NCBI GenBank assembly: GCA_015063785.1
Contig: SVTM01000016.1
Coordinates: 1 to 55,124 of the forward strand
DNA length: 55,124 bases
Reading direction: 5' to 3'
Origin: Oscillospiraceae bacterium
Lineage (GTDB): Bacteria; Bacillota; Clostridia; Oscillospirales; CAG-382
Shown: piece by piece, positions 40,851-49,500 of the stretch
How positions within the stretch are numbered: the first letter of the stretch is position 1
Layout of the letters: each line of letters opens with the position of its first letter
The notes under the pieces: generated by a model
Told to the model about the DNA's origin: nothing
Seen by the model: the letters and a program-made list of their open reading frames with translations, nothing else
The model's database searches: none
Made by a program: the position numbers and the translations under genes

Positions 40851-42974
40851 TTATTTTTCGCGCACGAGCATGACGACGCTTTTTGCATCCATTTCGATCG
40901 TAAAGCTGCCGTCGGAGTTGACTGTTTTTATATTTCCCGACTTAGGGGTCATCACATGGAACGCTCCCCTCTCGTTCACGGTGACATTGCACCTTTCGGC
41001 TCGGTTGTGGACGAACCAAAGAACAGCATCCTGCGTTTCAGACCTTCTTACACGCACATGATCGGGGGCGGCAATGTCAAGAACCGGCTTTGCATTGCCC
41101 AAAAGAACGTTTTCGCACACCTTTTCGTAATCGGAAAACTTGAACTGCGTCGGATATTTTTTTGCCCATTCGGCGCATATCTTTGTGGGATAGATTGAAT
41201 TTACCGCAGTTACGGTTCCGCCGTCGGCAAGAAATTTTTCTATCTGCGAGCAAGCTTTATCATCAAAGGATCCGCTGTCAAAAATGACAAGATGCGAAAA
41301 GCTTTCGTACGGGGTTTTTATCGTTCGATTTTCGATCGCGCATTCCGAAAGTCCTTGTGAATCGGTAAGGTCGTAGTCGATGTTTGCCTCTGTCAGGCGA
41401 AGCAAAGTTTCGCCGTAAGATTTTTCGAGCACCTGCAGGGTTTCGTGCTGCATAGGGGCAACTATGTGCGGGCCGATCAGCCAATATTTGTGATCCTGGG
41501 GAGTATACTGTTCCCACGCACCCTCTGTGGGGATAAGCACAAACACGTCTGCCTTATGCACGCCCGTGGAGATAAATTCGGCGGCACGGGAAGTGCTGTC
41601 ACAAAACTCTTTCCATTCGGCATCGTATTCTTTGTGAGAATACGGGAAGTAGCTTGAAATATTTGTAAGTCCGAGTTGGTTTTGATAAAAAGCGGAATTT
41701 ATGCGGTTTTCCAAGCTTTTTTCGTGGGGCATATTCCAGAAATTCGTTTCAAAATGAAAACTGTTTTCGCTCATGGTGAAAGCTCTTCCGTACATATGCG
41801 CCACAGAGGTTGCGGTTTTTTCGGCGGTTACGTCCCGCGGATCAAAGCAATAAAGTCGGTCTACTCCCGGCATCTGCATCTTGCGCAAAAGTCCGAAAAG
41901 GTCTGCATTTAGCCCTATCTGCATACCGAGTGTTTCCTCACCATAAAGATGACCTGTCATACGAGTGCCATGTTTTTCACACCAGGCGGCTATTCTGCCA
42001 AAATAATTGTTTGCAAAAAGATTTTCCACCGCCTCCCAGTAGGTTCTTCTTATATCCGTATCGTAAGGAGGACGCGTGTGCTTGGTGTCAAAAAAGATGT
42101 CAACGCATTTTTCGGGAAGATCGGGGAAAATATTGCAAAGCTCTTGTGTCCAGGCACAGATGGCACCCACCTCGTCGAAAAATCTTGAGCATCCGTGGGT
42201 GGGCAGGCTGGGCTCGTCGGTGAAAAATGCGGTGATTTTTGAAATGATATCTTCTCCGAGATGCTTGCGGTATTCTTCGTAGGTGACGTCGATAAATTTG
42301 TCGATGACGTCGGCACGCAAAAGGTCGGGGTATACCGTTTCGTTTTCGGTAAGAAATGCAAGGGGTTTGGTATAAAAGGCGCAGACCTTATATTTTCCCG
42401 ATGGCAGATCATAATAGACCTTGCTGTCCCGTACCCGTACCTGCGCGCCGTTTTCCGCATCAAGAAGTCCGTCTTCCATCACAGGATATGCCGCCGCATA
42501 GACGAGATCGCCCGCAACACCATCAAAGCTTCCGACACCGCCGTCGGTATCGTTTGAAATGCAAACAAGTCCCTTTACGCAATAATCCGGGTTGCCTTTC
42601 AGCACCTTGTTTCCTGCCGCGCCCGACGGATAGGCAAGCTCGTCGTATATCCACACTTTAAAGCCTCCGGCAAAACACGCTTCTATGAAGCTTTTAAGAC
42701 ATTCCCATTCTTTTTCATATTCGGACGTGCCCACGCCAAGATAGCCGTCAAGGCGGCGCTCGTTATACTCTTCATCGGTTTCGCCATTGATCCTTTGCGG
42801 CACATAGTCCATGTTTACCACAAAACCGCCAAGACCATTTTTTTGTGCAAAATCAAGATATTCCTTTGTGTCCTCTTCTGTTTTGGGATACATTCCGTGG
42901 ATTATCTGCACGGGGCGAAAGGTATTTGCAGGATTTTCAAGCTTTTGTTTCAAAATATCAAGGGTAGAGAGCAT
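40851..42974 (-). CDS. Putative glycoside hydrolase, GH106-like
   Basis: 707 residues, cytoplasmic. The N-terminal TIM barrel contains GGFVVNMDYVPQ, VWIYDELAYPSGAAG (near 105-120) and FFTDEPSLPTHG, with acidic residues placed as in rhamnosidase-type GH106 and related families. Then MTGHLYGEETLGMQ and AFTMSENSFHFETNFWNMP continue the barrel. The part from about residue 480 (VLIPTEGAWEQYTP) is a class I glutamine amidotransferase-like or beta-galactosidase-trimerisation-like domain, and the end is a small beta domain. Family assignment rests on motif feel and is moderate. It is a single-gene unit with a strong promoter. Confidence 0.6.
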   Translation of the reverse strand: MLSTLDILKQKLENPANTFRPVQIIHGMYPKTEEDTKEYLDFAQKNGLGGFVVNMDYVPQRINGETDEEYNERRLDGYLGVGTSEYEKEWECLKSFIEACFAGGFKVWIYDELAYPSGAAGNKVLKGNPDYCVKGLVCISNDTDGGVGSFDGVAGDLVYAAAYPVMEDGLLDAENGAQVRVRDSKVYYDLPSGKYKVCAFYTKPLAFLTENETVYPDLLRADVIDKFIDVTYEEYRKHLGEDIISKITAFFTDEPSLPTHGCSRFFDEVGAICAWTQELCNIFPDLPEKCVDIFFDTKHTRPPYDTDIRRTYWEAVENLFANNYFGRIAAWCEKHGTRMTGHLYGEETLGMQIGLNADLFGLLRKMQMPGVDRLYCFDPRDVTAEKTATSVAHMYGRAFTMSENSFHFETNFWNMPHEKSLENRINSAFYQNQLGLTNISSYFPYSHKEYDAEWKEFCDSTSRAAEFISTGVHKADVFVLIPTEGAWEQYTPQDHKYWLIGPHIVAPMQHETLQVLEKSYGETLLRLTEANIDYDLTDSQGLSECAIENRTIKTPYESFSHLVIFDSGSFDDKACSQIEKFLADGGTVTAVNSIYPTKICAEWAKKYPTQFKFSDYEKVCENVLLGNAKPVLDIAAPDHVRVRRSETQDAVLWFVHNRAERCNVTVNERGAFHVMTPKSGNIKTVNSDGSFTIEMDAKSVVMLVREK

Positions 42975-43006
42975 ATCATTTCCTCCGTTGGCATGACGTT
43001 TTTTTC

Positions 43007-43035
43007 AGTATAGCATTTATTGTGTCGGCTGTCAA
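43007..43035 (-). promoter_or_regulatory. Promoter of the GH106-like gene
   Basis: Minus strand: TTGACA (43030-43035), 17-base spacer, TATACT (43007-43012). Confidence 0.75.
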
Positions 43036-43042
43036 GATACAG

Positions 43043-43073
43043 AAAAACGAGCGACCTTTCAGTCACTCGTTTT
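43043..43073 (-). terminator. Intrinsic terminator after hydF
   Basis: Minus strand: AAAACGAG and GAC arms pairing with GTC and CTCGTTTT across one mismatch, followed by T residues. It lies just past the hydF stop. Confidence 0.8.
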
Positions 43074-43080
43074 GTGATAA

Positions 43081-44286
43081 TTATTCAAGAATACCCAAAA
43101 ATTCAGGGAAAGGTGCAATGCTTCTTTTGATTATTCCGTTGATGTAGGCGATGAGTATGCCGTAGTTTGTGACGGGGACATACGAATCCTTGCACGAGCG
43201 CATGCGGTATTTCATTTCCTTTTCGGGCAGTGTGCAGCCGCCGCAATGGACGACCATTTTGTAAGGCGAAAGATCTTCGGGGAAAGTGCCGCCAGAAGTG
43301 AAAACAAATTCGGGATCGACCCCTGTATACTTGCGTATCATGGCAGGAATTTTTACCGTTCCGATATCCTCGCACTGTCGGTGATGGGTACACCCCTCGG
43401 CAATAAGTACACGGTCGCCGTCACAAAGGGTCTCGATCGCCTTGGCACCGAGTATCGAGCTTTTAAGGCTGCCCTTATGGCGTGCCATGAGTATTGAAAA
43501 AGAGGTAAGCTCGACAGACGGCGGAACGATATCCTTGATCTTGCCAAAAACCTGGCTGTCGGTGATAACCATTCGGGGAGGCTCTCTCATCGACGAGAGA
43601 ACATTTTCAAGCTCTGTGTCTCTGCACACGGTGGCACATGCGCCGACGTCGAGAATATCCCGTATCGTCTGCTGTTGAGGCAGTATCAATCTGCCCTTGG
43701 GCGCCGATTTGTCAATGGGTACCACAAGCAGCACGTTGTCACAGGGAGAAAGAAGATCGGATACGATCTTTTGCTGATTTTCCTGTCCCTGTGCCATTTT
43801 TGCCACCAGCTCTTTCAGCTCTTCAATGTTTTTCTTTTCCTTGGCGCTGACGTATATTTCGTTTTCGGAAGGGACAGGAACGCTATCCAAAAGATCGATC
43901 TTGTTGAAGACTGTGACATACGGGATGTTTTTGTCTTTCACAAGGGCGATTATTTCTTCTTCGACCTGCGTTTTTCCCTTTGAAGCATCTATAACGACGA
44001 TGGCAACGTCAGTTTTGTTAAGCACCTGCTTTGCCTTCATAACGCGCATTTCACCAAGCTCGCCCACGTCGTCAAGACCGGGGGTGTCGATTATCTGCAC
44101 GGGACCCATCGGCAAAAGCTCCATGGCTTTATAAACAGGGTCTGTGGTGGTGCCGGCCACATCCGAAACAATGGCAAGATCCTGCCCTGTAAAAGCGTTT
44201 ACAAGGCTTGATTTGCCGGCATTGCGCCTGCCGAAAAAGGCAATGTGTATTCTTTCGCCCGACGGGGTTTGGTTCAAAGTGCTCAT
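43081..44286 (-). CDS. hydF: [FeFe]-hydrogenase H-cluster maturation GTPase HydF
   Basis: Scaffold and carrier that delivers the 2Fe subcluster to hydrogenase. About 401 residues: an N-terminal GTPase domain (GRRNAGKSSLVNAFTG, the AGTTTDP switch, DTPGLDD, NKID), a dimerisation domain, and a C-terminal FeS site made of CTHHRQC and, about 50 residues on, HCGGC. The ATG at 44286 is used because AGGAG lies eight bases before it and the GTPase domain starts shortly after; the longer frame to 44346 runs into hydG. Last gene of the maturation operon. Confidence 0.96.
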   Translation of the reverse strand: MSTLNQTPSGERIHIAFFGRRNAGKSSLVNAFTGQDLAIVSDVAGTTTDPVYKAMELLPMGPVQIIDTPGLDDVGELGEMRVMKAKQVLNKTDVAIVVIDASKGKTQVEEEIIALVKDKNIPYVTVFNKIDLLDSVPVPSENEIYVSAKEKKNIEELKELVAKMAQGQENQQKIVSDLLSPCDNVLLVVPIDKSAPKGRLILPQQQTIRDILDVGACATVCRDTELENVLSSMREPPRMVITDSQVFGKIKDIVPPSVELTSFSILMARHKGSLKSSILGAKAIETLCDGDRVLIAEGCTHHRQCEDIGTVKIPAMIRKYTGVDPEFVFTSGGTFPEDLSPYKMVVHCGGCTLPEKEMKYRMRSCKDSYVPVTNYGILIAYINGIIKRSIAPFPEFLGILE

Positions 44287-44305
44287 AAATTCAACTCCTG
44301 TTTTA

Positions 44306-45724
44306 TCAGAAACGGAAATCTCTTTCACCGTTTGCGATCTTTTCAAGTCGGTCGGTGACGATATCTCTGACCTTTTCCTTGGGGATATCCGACAGCATCT
44401 GCTCGATAAGCTTGTCGCCGATCTCTTTGGTTTCCGGGGTCGCGTAATCGATCAGGTATTCTTTAAGAGTCATAAGTGCGTTGGGCAGGCAGCAATTGTG
44501 TATCTGTCCCGATTTGCAAAGCTCCATAAATCTGTCGCCCGTTCTGTCAAGACGGTAGCATGCTGTGCAGAACGACGGGATATATCCCATCTTCATCAGC
44601 CATCTGACCACTTCGTCAAGAGTTCTTCTGTCAGACACGTCAAACTGCGACGAGTTTTCTTCTTCGGGTTCTTCGTTGGCATATCCGCCGACGCTTGTGC
44701 GCGAGCCGCCCGAGATCTGCGAGATGCCGAGATGCAAAACGCGCTCTCTGACCTTGGGGCTTTCACGGGTAGAGATGATCATACCTGTGTAAGGCACTGC
44801 CACACGGATGCAGGCAACGATCTTTGCAAAGGTATCGTCCGAGATGCCGTTGTCAAACTCGTTGGGGTCAATATCGTCCGCAGGGCAGACACGGGGCACG
44901 CTTATGGTATGCGGACCGACACCGAAGACCGCCTCGAGATGCTCGGCGTGCATGAGAAGTCCTGCAAATTCATAACGGTAAAGTTCGAGTCCGAAAAGAA
45001 CGCCCAGTCCCACGTCGTCAATACCGCCCTGCATTGCTCTGTCATGCGCTTCGGTGTGATATGAATAGTTACTCTTGGGGCCTGTGGGATGGAGCTTTTT
45101 GTAGCTTTCCTTGTGATATGTCTCCTGGAAGAGGATGTATGTGCCGATGCCCGCTTCTTTGAGCTTGCGGTAGTTTTCGACGGTGGTGGCGGCGATATTT
45201 ACGTTTACTCTGCGGATAGCGCCGTTCTTGTGTTTGATAGAGTAAATGGTGTTGATCGATTCGAGGATGTACTCGATGGGGTTGTTTACGGGGTCTTCGC
45301 CCGATTCAAGTGCAAGGCGCTTGTGTCCCATGTCCTGAAGCGCGATGACTTCGTTTCTGATCTCCTCCTGAGTCAGCTTTTTGCGGCAGATGTTCTTGTT
45401 CTTGTAATGATAAGGGCAATAAACACATCCGTTTACGCAATAGTTTGAAAGATAAAGGGGAGCGAACATAACGATTCGGTTGCCGTAAAAATCTTTTTTG
45501 ATCTGCTCGGCAAGGGCATAGATCTCGTTGTTCTTGTCCTCGAGCTCGCAGGCAAGAAGAACCGAGGCTTCTCTGTGCGAAAGACCTTTTCTGAGCTTTG
45601 CCTTGGCGATGATCTCGTCGATAAGAGCGGCGTCCGTCTTGTGCTCGTCGGCGTATTTTAAGGTTGCTTCGATCTCTTCGTGGTCGATAAATTCTTCTGC
45701 GACCATTGATTTGGGATTGTACAT
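44306..45724 (-). CDS. hydG: [FeFe]-hydrogenase maturation radical SAM enzyme HydG (tyrosine lyase)
   Basis: Splits tyrosine to p-cresol, CO and cyanide, giving the diatomic ligands of the H-cluster. About 472 residues: radical-SAM cluster cysteines in SNYCVNGCVYCPYH (CxxxCxxC), the barrel with ALESGEDPVNNPIEY, and a second C-terminal cluster site with CTAC, 22 residues, then a further Cys (CxxC-x22-C), the hallmark of HydG versus ThiH. The ATG at 45724 follows an AAAGGAC site. It sits between hydE and hydF, 19 bases before hydF. Confidence 0.97.
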   Translation of the reverse strand: MYNPKSMVAEEFIDHEEIEATLKYADEHKTDAALIDEIIAKAKLRKGLSHREASVLLACELEDKNNEIYALAEQIKKDFYGNRIVMFAPLYLSNYCVNGCVYCPYHYKNKNICRKKLTQEEIRNEVIALQDMGHKRLALESGEDPVNNPIEYILESINTIYSIKHKNGAIRRVNVNIAATTVENYRKLKEAGIGTYILFQETYHKESYKKLHPTGPKSNYSYHTEAHDRAMQGGIDDVGLGVLFGLELYRYEFAGLLMHAEHLEAVFGVGPHTISVPRVCPADDIDPNEFDNGISDDTFAKIVACIRVAVPYTGMIISTRESPKVRERVLHLGISQISGGSRTSVGGYANEEPEEENSSQFDVSDRRTLDEVVRWLMKMGYIPSFCTACYRLDRTGDRFMELCKSGQIHNCCLPNALMTLKEYLIDYATPETKEIGDKLIEQMLSDIPKEKVRDIVTDRLEKIANGERDFRF

Positions 45725-45761
45725 AATATTCCGTCCTTTCTTGCCGCGTCTGCGGCAAAGC

Positions 45762-46811
45762 TTATTGTTTTGTTTTGTCGGCATGATCGCCGCGGTCAAC
45801 CACCACGCGATAGCCTATTTTTTCCATATCGTCGGAAAGCTGTGCAAGATACTGTGCAGATTCTTTGCCCGACGACAGTTTGTTATCATAAAGCATATAT
45901 TTTTTGCGGACACTTTCGGGTGAAAGATTTGGCATACATACGTTTGCGCCCGAAAGGATACCCAACTCTCTGCCCTGCGGATGGATGGTGCCAAGAGCTG
46001 TTGTGGCAGGCAAAAGCACTTTTGGCAGCATAATCCTCACCACCGAAAGCAGGAACAAACAAAGCTCAAGCTCGCCTCCCCTTTCGTCTTTGAATGGTGT
46101 GTCGTGATGCGGAATGAAAGGTCCTAGTCCCACCATCTGAGGCGAAAGCTCGTTGATAAAAAGAAGATCCTTTGCCAGCGTTTCAAAGCTTTGGAAGGGG
46201 GATCCAACCATAAAGCCGCAGCCAACCTGGAAGCCGATCTCCTTGAGATCGTAAAGGCAAGCCTTTCTGTTCTCCAGCGTCAGCTTTTCGGGGTGGAGCT
46301 TTGAATAATGGCAGGCATCTGCCGTTTCGTGGCGCAGAAGATATCTGTCTGCACCTGCATCAAACCACGCCTTGTAGGTCTTTTTGGGGTGTTCACCCAC
46401 AGAAAGAGTGACAGCGCAGTCGGGGTGTTTTTCTTTTATCGAATAAACGATGTCGGAAATTTTCTCTTCTGTGAAAAATCCGTCCTCGCCCCCCTGAAGC
46501 ACAAAGGTGCGATATCCGGTTTCGTACCCGTCGGCACAGCAGGCAAGAATTTCTTCTTTTGTCAGCCTGTAACGCTCGGCGTTGGCGTTCGAGCGCCTGA
46601 TGCCGCAGTAGTAACAGTCGTTTTTGCAATAATTTGTAAATTCGATAAGACCGCGGACGTATATCTTGTTGCCGTAGTGCTCTTTTCGCACTGCCACAGC
46701 TTCGTTCTTAAGGATATCCGCAATCGTTTCGTTTCTGTTTTGAAGAAGATAAACGAACTCTTCTTTTTCAAGGACTTTGTTGTTTTTAAGCTTTTCAACA
46801 AGCTCTGTCAT
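45762..46811 (-). CDS. hydE: [FeFe]-hydrogenase maturation radical SAM enzyme HydE
   Basis: Radical SAM enzyme that acts on the iron-cysteine product of HydG to help build the dithiomethylamine-bridged cluster. About 349 residues with CKNDCYYCGIRR (CxxxCxxC), the YRTFVLQGGEDGFF strand and VGCGFMVGSPFQ. The ATG at 46811 is behind GGAG and overlaps the TM1266-type gene stop by four bases, so the two are translationally coupled; a GTG at 46820 is the alternative. Confidence 0.96.
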   Translation of the reverse strand: MTELVEKLKNNKVLEKEEFVYLLQNRNETIADILKNEAVAVRKEHYGNKIYVRGLIEFTNYCKNDCYYCGIRRSNANAERYRLTKEEILACCADGYETGYRTFVLQGGEDGFFTEEKISDIVYSIKEKHPDCAVTLSVGEHPKKTYKAWFDAGADRYLLRHETADACHYSKLHPEKLTLENRKACLYDLKEIGFQVGCGFMVGSPFQSFETLAKDLLFINELSPQMVGLGPFIPHHDTPFKDERGGELELCLFLLSVVRIMLPKVLLPATTALGTIHPQGRELGILSGANVCMPNLSPESVRKKYMLYDNKLSSGKESAQYLAQLSDDMEKIGYRVVVDRGDHADKTKQ

Positions 46812-47068
46812 TCGGCACACTCCGGCATTTTGGAATAAAGAGCCTTGGCGGTGACTCCGTTTATCGAGCCGACCTTGCCCGAAAGGGCGCTGATGACGTC
46901 AGCGGGAGCGTCGATGACGATGCTGATGATGCTGACGTTTCTTTTGTGATAAGGGATTCCCATTCTGCCAACTATATAATCCTTGAATTCGTGAAGAAGC
47001 TTGTTCAAAGGCTCGACCGCATCGGGACATTCCACAACGATGCCGATGAGCGCCACACGTGTTTCCAT
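46808..47068 (-). CDS. TM1266-family iron-only hydrogenase system regulator
   Basis: 86-residue ACT/ferredoxin-like fold protein (METRVALIGIVVECPDA...; HKRNVSIISIVIDAPADVISALSGKVGSINGVTAKALYSK) matching the small putative regulator (TIGR03959 type) that sits with hydE/hydG/hydF in many Clostridia and Thermotoga. It is the first gene of the operon, behind a structured leader. It is a ligand-binding protein of the NikR C-terminal-like fold without a DNA-binding domain, so the mode of regulation is unknown. Confidence 0.88.
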   Translation of the reverse strand: METRVALIGIVVECPDAVEPLNKLLHEFKDYIVGRMGIPYHKRNVSIISIVIDAPADVISALSGKVGSINGVTAKALYSKMPECAE

Positions 47069-47088
47069 AAAATTTCCTTTCTTTCTCT

Positions 47089-47225
47089 AAAACAAAAGGC
47101 TCCCGAAAAAGGGAGCCCGGACATTCTCTATTCTTACCGAAAAACAGAGAAAAATTCGAAATATCAAAGCATCCCTTCCCCATCAGGCTTTAAGACCTTT
47201 TGTGTCAGCAAATTTCTTTGTTAAT
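47089..47225 (-). promoter_or_regulatory. Structured 5' leader of the hyd maturation operon
   Basis: Between the promoter and the first gene the minus-strand transcript would have about 150 untranslated bases. It holds a hairpin AAAGC/GCTTT around CTGATGGGGAAGGGAT, a TTCTCT/AGAGAA hairpin (47124-47151), and a terminator-like GGCTCCC-GGGAGCC hairpin (47098-47117) followed by TTTTGTTTT. The AAGGAAA ribosome site comes right after. This layout suggests attenuation; it fits no riboswitch class that I can name. Confidence 0.55.
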
Positions 47226-47254
47226 ATTATAACATACTTTTTTGCGTTTGTAAA
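47226..47254 (-). promoter_or_regulatory. Promoter of the hyd maturation operon
   Basis: Minus strand: TTTACA (47249-47254), 17-base spacer, TATAAT (47226-47231). Confidence 0.65.
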
Positions 47255-47283
47255 GAGTTATTTTTGCTTTTTGCAAAAAAAGT

Positions 47284-47312
47284 TTGCGTAAAGGCGGAAT
47301 ATATGATATACT
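47284..47312 (+). promoter_or_regulatory. Promoter of the small membrane protein gene pair
   Basis: TTGCGT (47284-47289), 17-base spacer, TATACT (47307-47312). The following 170 or so bases up to 47488 contain no supported gene; a 62-codon open frame there was judged spurious. Confidence 0.5.
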
Positions 47313-47488
47313 AAAAAAAAGAGTAGCTTTAACGGCAAAGCTTGCACGCCGGGCGGCGTATAGCGAGGGCAAATCTGACAATGCATTAAACACTAAAAGT
47401 TTATCCGATAACACAAATTATATCTTCCTATGGTATCTAATGGCACGTGGAATTATTTGTTGCTCAAAATAAAAAAGCGGAGTAAATA

Positions 47489-47977
47489 ATGATGAAAACA
47501 CTCAAACATATTCTCAAATCATTTCTGACATTGCTTCTGATGTTTTGCATTTTACTTACCACAATGAATATTTGCATTATTATGTTTCTGCATTCAGATA
47601 TGACATTGGAAAATCAATCTTTTTGTTGGCAATATTATATTATAGACGGTATAGAGGAATACAAAAAAGAGGCAGAAAACCATACTTATTACGTTGTGCA
47701 CACATGGACAGACGGTGACTCGATATTTAAGCCATACGTTACGATGTATATTGCGTGCAGGAATGAGGATAAAAAAGCCTTAAGCGATCTGGCAGCAAAA
47801 ATCGAGGAGATTGCTGTAATGGCGGACAAGACATTTGGCGGAAAACCCTCGCAAATAGAAAAACGTTTTGTTGAGCGCAACAGTCGCATTGAAATTGCGA
47901 TAAATAAACCCGCAAGTTCTGCTTTTACATTCATATCAAAAGCGGACAAATCACTTTACGGGAGCGAAATGCGATGA
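47489..47977 (+). CDS. Hypothetical membrane-anchored protein, paralogue A
   Basis: 162 residues, not recognised. An N-terminal hydrophobic helix (LKSFLTLLLMFCILLTTMNICIIMF cut at its ends) anchors an outside domain of about 125 residues. This domain shares a pattern with the next gene product: PYV, a charged helix, then ADKTFGGKPSQIEKRFVERN and IEIAINKPA. A GGAG site precedes the ATG. The DNA is AT-rich compared with the flanking operons. Overlapping start and stop with the next gene show co-translation. Confidence 0.7.
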   Translation: MMKTLKHILKSFLTLLLMFCILLTTMNICIIMFLHSDMTLENQSFCWQYYIIDGIEEYKKEAENHTYYVVHTWTDGDSIFKPYVTMYIACRNEDKKALSDLAAKIEEIAVMADKTFGGKPSQIEKRFVERNSRIEIAINKPASSAFTFISKADKSLYGSEMR

Positions 47978-48441
47978 TGATAACAAAAAACGTACTAAAG
48001 ATATTGCTAAAGATATTGCTTAAAATATTTATTGTGCTTGTTTCTATCCTTGTGGCAGCATTTGCTTTTATATCCGTGTATGTAATCTCCAACAGCAGAT
48101 TGTTGCATCAATCCATCGGTTGGGATAGTTACATCAACGATGCAACCGACGATTATATTTTGGAGAAAGCCGACGATATACAAATGGGCAGCAAAAACGG
48201 CACGTCAGGGTATCATATATTTGACCCTTATGTAATGTGTGAGTTCGATCTCAGATATGAGTATTCTTTTCAAAAAGAGACGGCAGCCGAAGTTGTTTCC
48301 GAAATCAAAAGAATCGTTTGCGAAGCTGACACGATATATGGAGGAAATCCTTCTGAGATCACAGTCAGACATACAGAATCAGAAAAACATTATGAGATCG
48401 TGATCAAAAAGCCTGCAAAATCATGGCTCGATTTTGCTTAA
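47974..48441 (+). CDS. Hypothetical membrane-anchored protein, paralogue B
   Basis: 155 residues and a clear tandem paralogue of the preceding protein: an N-terminal helix (LKIFIVLVSILVAAFAFISV), PYVMCEFDLRY, then ADTIYGGNPSEITVRHTE and YEIVIKKPAKSWLDF in the same order and spacing. Its ATG overlaps the previous stop by four bases. Function unknown. Such tandem small exported proteins can be antigens, adhesin-like proteins or immunity proteins, but nothing here decides. Confidence 0.7.
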   Translation: MMITKNVLKILLKILLKIFIVLVSILVAAFAFISVYVISNSRLLHQSIGWDSYINDATDDYILEKADDIQMGSKNGTSGYHIFDPYVMCEFDLRYEYSFQKETAAEVVSEIKRIVCEADTIYGGNPSEITVRHTESEKHYEIVIKKPAKSWLDFA

Positions 48442-48452
48442 AAGAAGAACCT

Positions 48453-48522
48453 TAATTAATACAAAAGAGTTCTCTCCAAGTGAGGATGTTACTTATTTGG
48501 ATTTAAGCAAATATATGAAATG
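48453..48522 (+). pseudogene. C-terminal remnant of an unknown gene
   Basis: The 80-base gap between paralogue B and the next gene reads, in one frame, as INTKEFSPSEDVTYLDLSKYMK and a TGA stop, a very protein-like tail without a start codon or ribosome site. It joins the paralogue B frame only through a shift near the stop of that gene. Most likely the relic of a third open frame lost by deletion. Confidence 0.35.
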
Positions 48523-48533
48523 AGGTGTTGTTA

Positions 48534-49382
48534 ATGCTAAAATCAATTCTTTTATTATTGCTGACTTTTTTCGGCGTTTTCGGCACATATACAGAGGATT
48601 TACAGTTTGTTGCTCCGACGACGGAAGTGCAATATGGCGAAAAACTCACCTACACAATTGTTGAACCGACACAGGAAGAGCTTGACGGCATAGAGGAAAA
48701 GCTCTGCGCTTTGCTTGGAAACCGTTCTGATAACTACAACTGCACTGAAAACAATGTGTATGAGTATATTTTTGAGTGGGGAAATTTGAACTATGCCTCC
48801 CCCAAATACGACAAAGAGGCGGCAAAATATATATCTGAGCCGATGGATAATCCCGATTATGACCGGGATGTATGGTTCAGCTATGTTTATGATAATGACC
48901 CACGCGGATTATTCGGCAAGCTTCCGGATGAATTATTTGACGAAAACGGAAACTATGACGAATCGCGTCAATTCTTATTAAAGGAAGGAACTCTTCTCGG
49001 ATACACGATCTTTCCGGGAAGATATGTGGACTGGCTGATCGAAGGAGTATGGAACGGCAAGGTCAATCACGAAAGTTTTATGCAATTCGGCATCGAATAT
49101 GCGCCCGGAGAATACAGCACAGAGTTATATTATCATTCGGGCTATTATTATACTCCATATAAGATATTTGGTCTCGGCGGTCCTGAGTTTTGGTCAGAAA
49201 TACGGGAGATCACTCCGACAGGCGACGGCAAATATGAGGTAAAATTTGATACTACCATGATGGAGGACTCCCCACCGGATTACTTTGGCACAGCCATCGT
49301 TGCCATGAAAGAAGCCTCAAACGGTTTTCGCTTTTGGTCGATTTACAGCATTGAGTATCAGGAAAAACAAAATATAGTTTGA
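48534..49382 (+). CDS. Hypothetical exported protein
   Basis: 282 residues from the ATG at 48534, seven bases after GAGGTG; GTG at 48525 is an alternative. The N-terminus (MLKSILLLLLTFFGVFGTYTE) is a short signal peptide or anchor. The rest is acidic and aromatic-rich (EYIFEWGNLNYASPKY, YHSGYYYTPYKIFGLGG), consistent with a folded secreted domain. No family recognised. It shares its transcript with the two paralogous small membrane proteins and ends at a strong terminator. Confidence 0.68.
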   Translation: MLKSILLLLLTFFGVFGTYTEDLQFVAPTTEVQYGEKLTYTIVEPTQEELDGIEEKLCALLGNRSDNYNCTENNVYEYIFEWGNLNYASPKYDKEAAKYISEPMDNPDYDRDVWFSYVYDNDPRGLFGKLPDELFDENGNYDESRQFLLKEGTLLGYTIFPGRYVDWLIEGVWNGKVNHESFMQFGIEYAPGEYSTELYYHSGYYYTPYKIFGLGGPEFWSEIREITPTGDGKYEVKFDTTMMEDSPPDYFGTAIVAMKEASNGFRFWSIYSIEYQEKQNIV

Positions 49383-49388
49383 GCAATT

Positions 49389-49416
49389 AAAAAATCCACC
49401 CTCGGGTGGATTTTTT
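49389..49416. terminator. Bidirectional intrinsic terminator
   Basis: Perfect 12-bp stem AAAAAATCCACC/GGTGGATTTTTT with a CTCG loop between convergent genes. Confidence 0.9.
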
Positions 49417-49426
49417 GATGTACAAA

Positions 49427-49455
49427 ACAAAAAGCCCGAATCAAACGACTCGGGC
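49427..49455 (-). terminator. Intrinsic terminator after rpmE
   Basis: Minus strand: GCCCGA/TCGGGC stem with a ten-base loop (49434-49455), followed by TTTTTGTTTT; about 45 bases past the rpmE stop. Confidence 0.8.
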
Positions 49456-49500
49456 AAAAAGATGCGTGATCTCTTTTTTGTTGCGGAAAAACCGCTGTGA

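Noticed and set aside
47089..47225. TPP, fluoride, SAM or THF riboswitch in the hyd leader
   Set aside because: A CCTGATGG stretch looked suggestive, but the other conserved parts of these classes are missing.
47284..47472. 62-codon open frame upstream of the paralogous membrane proteins
   Set aside because: It starts inside a promoter-like -35 element, has no ribosome site and has no recognisable sequence.
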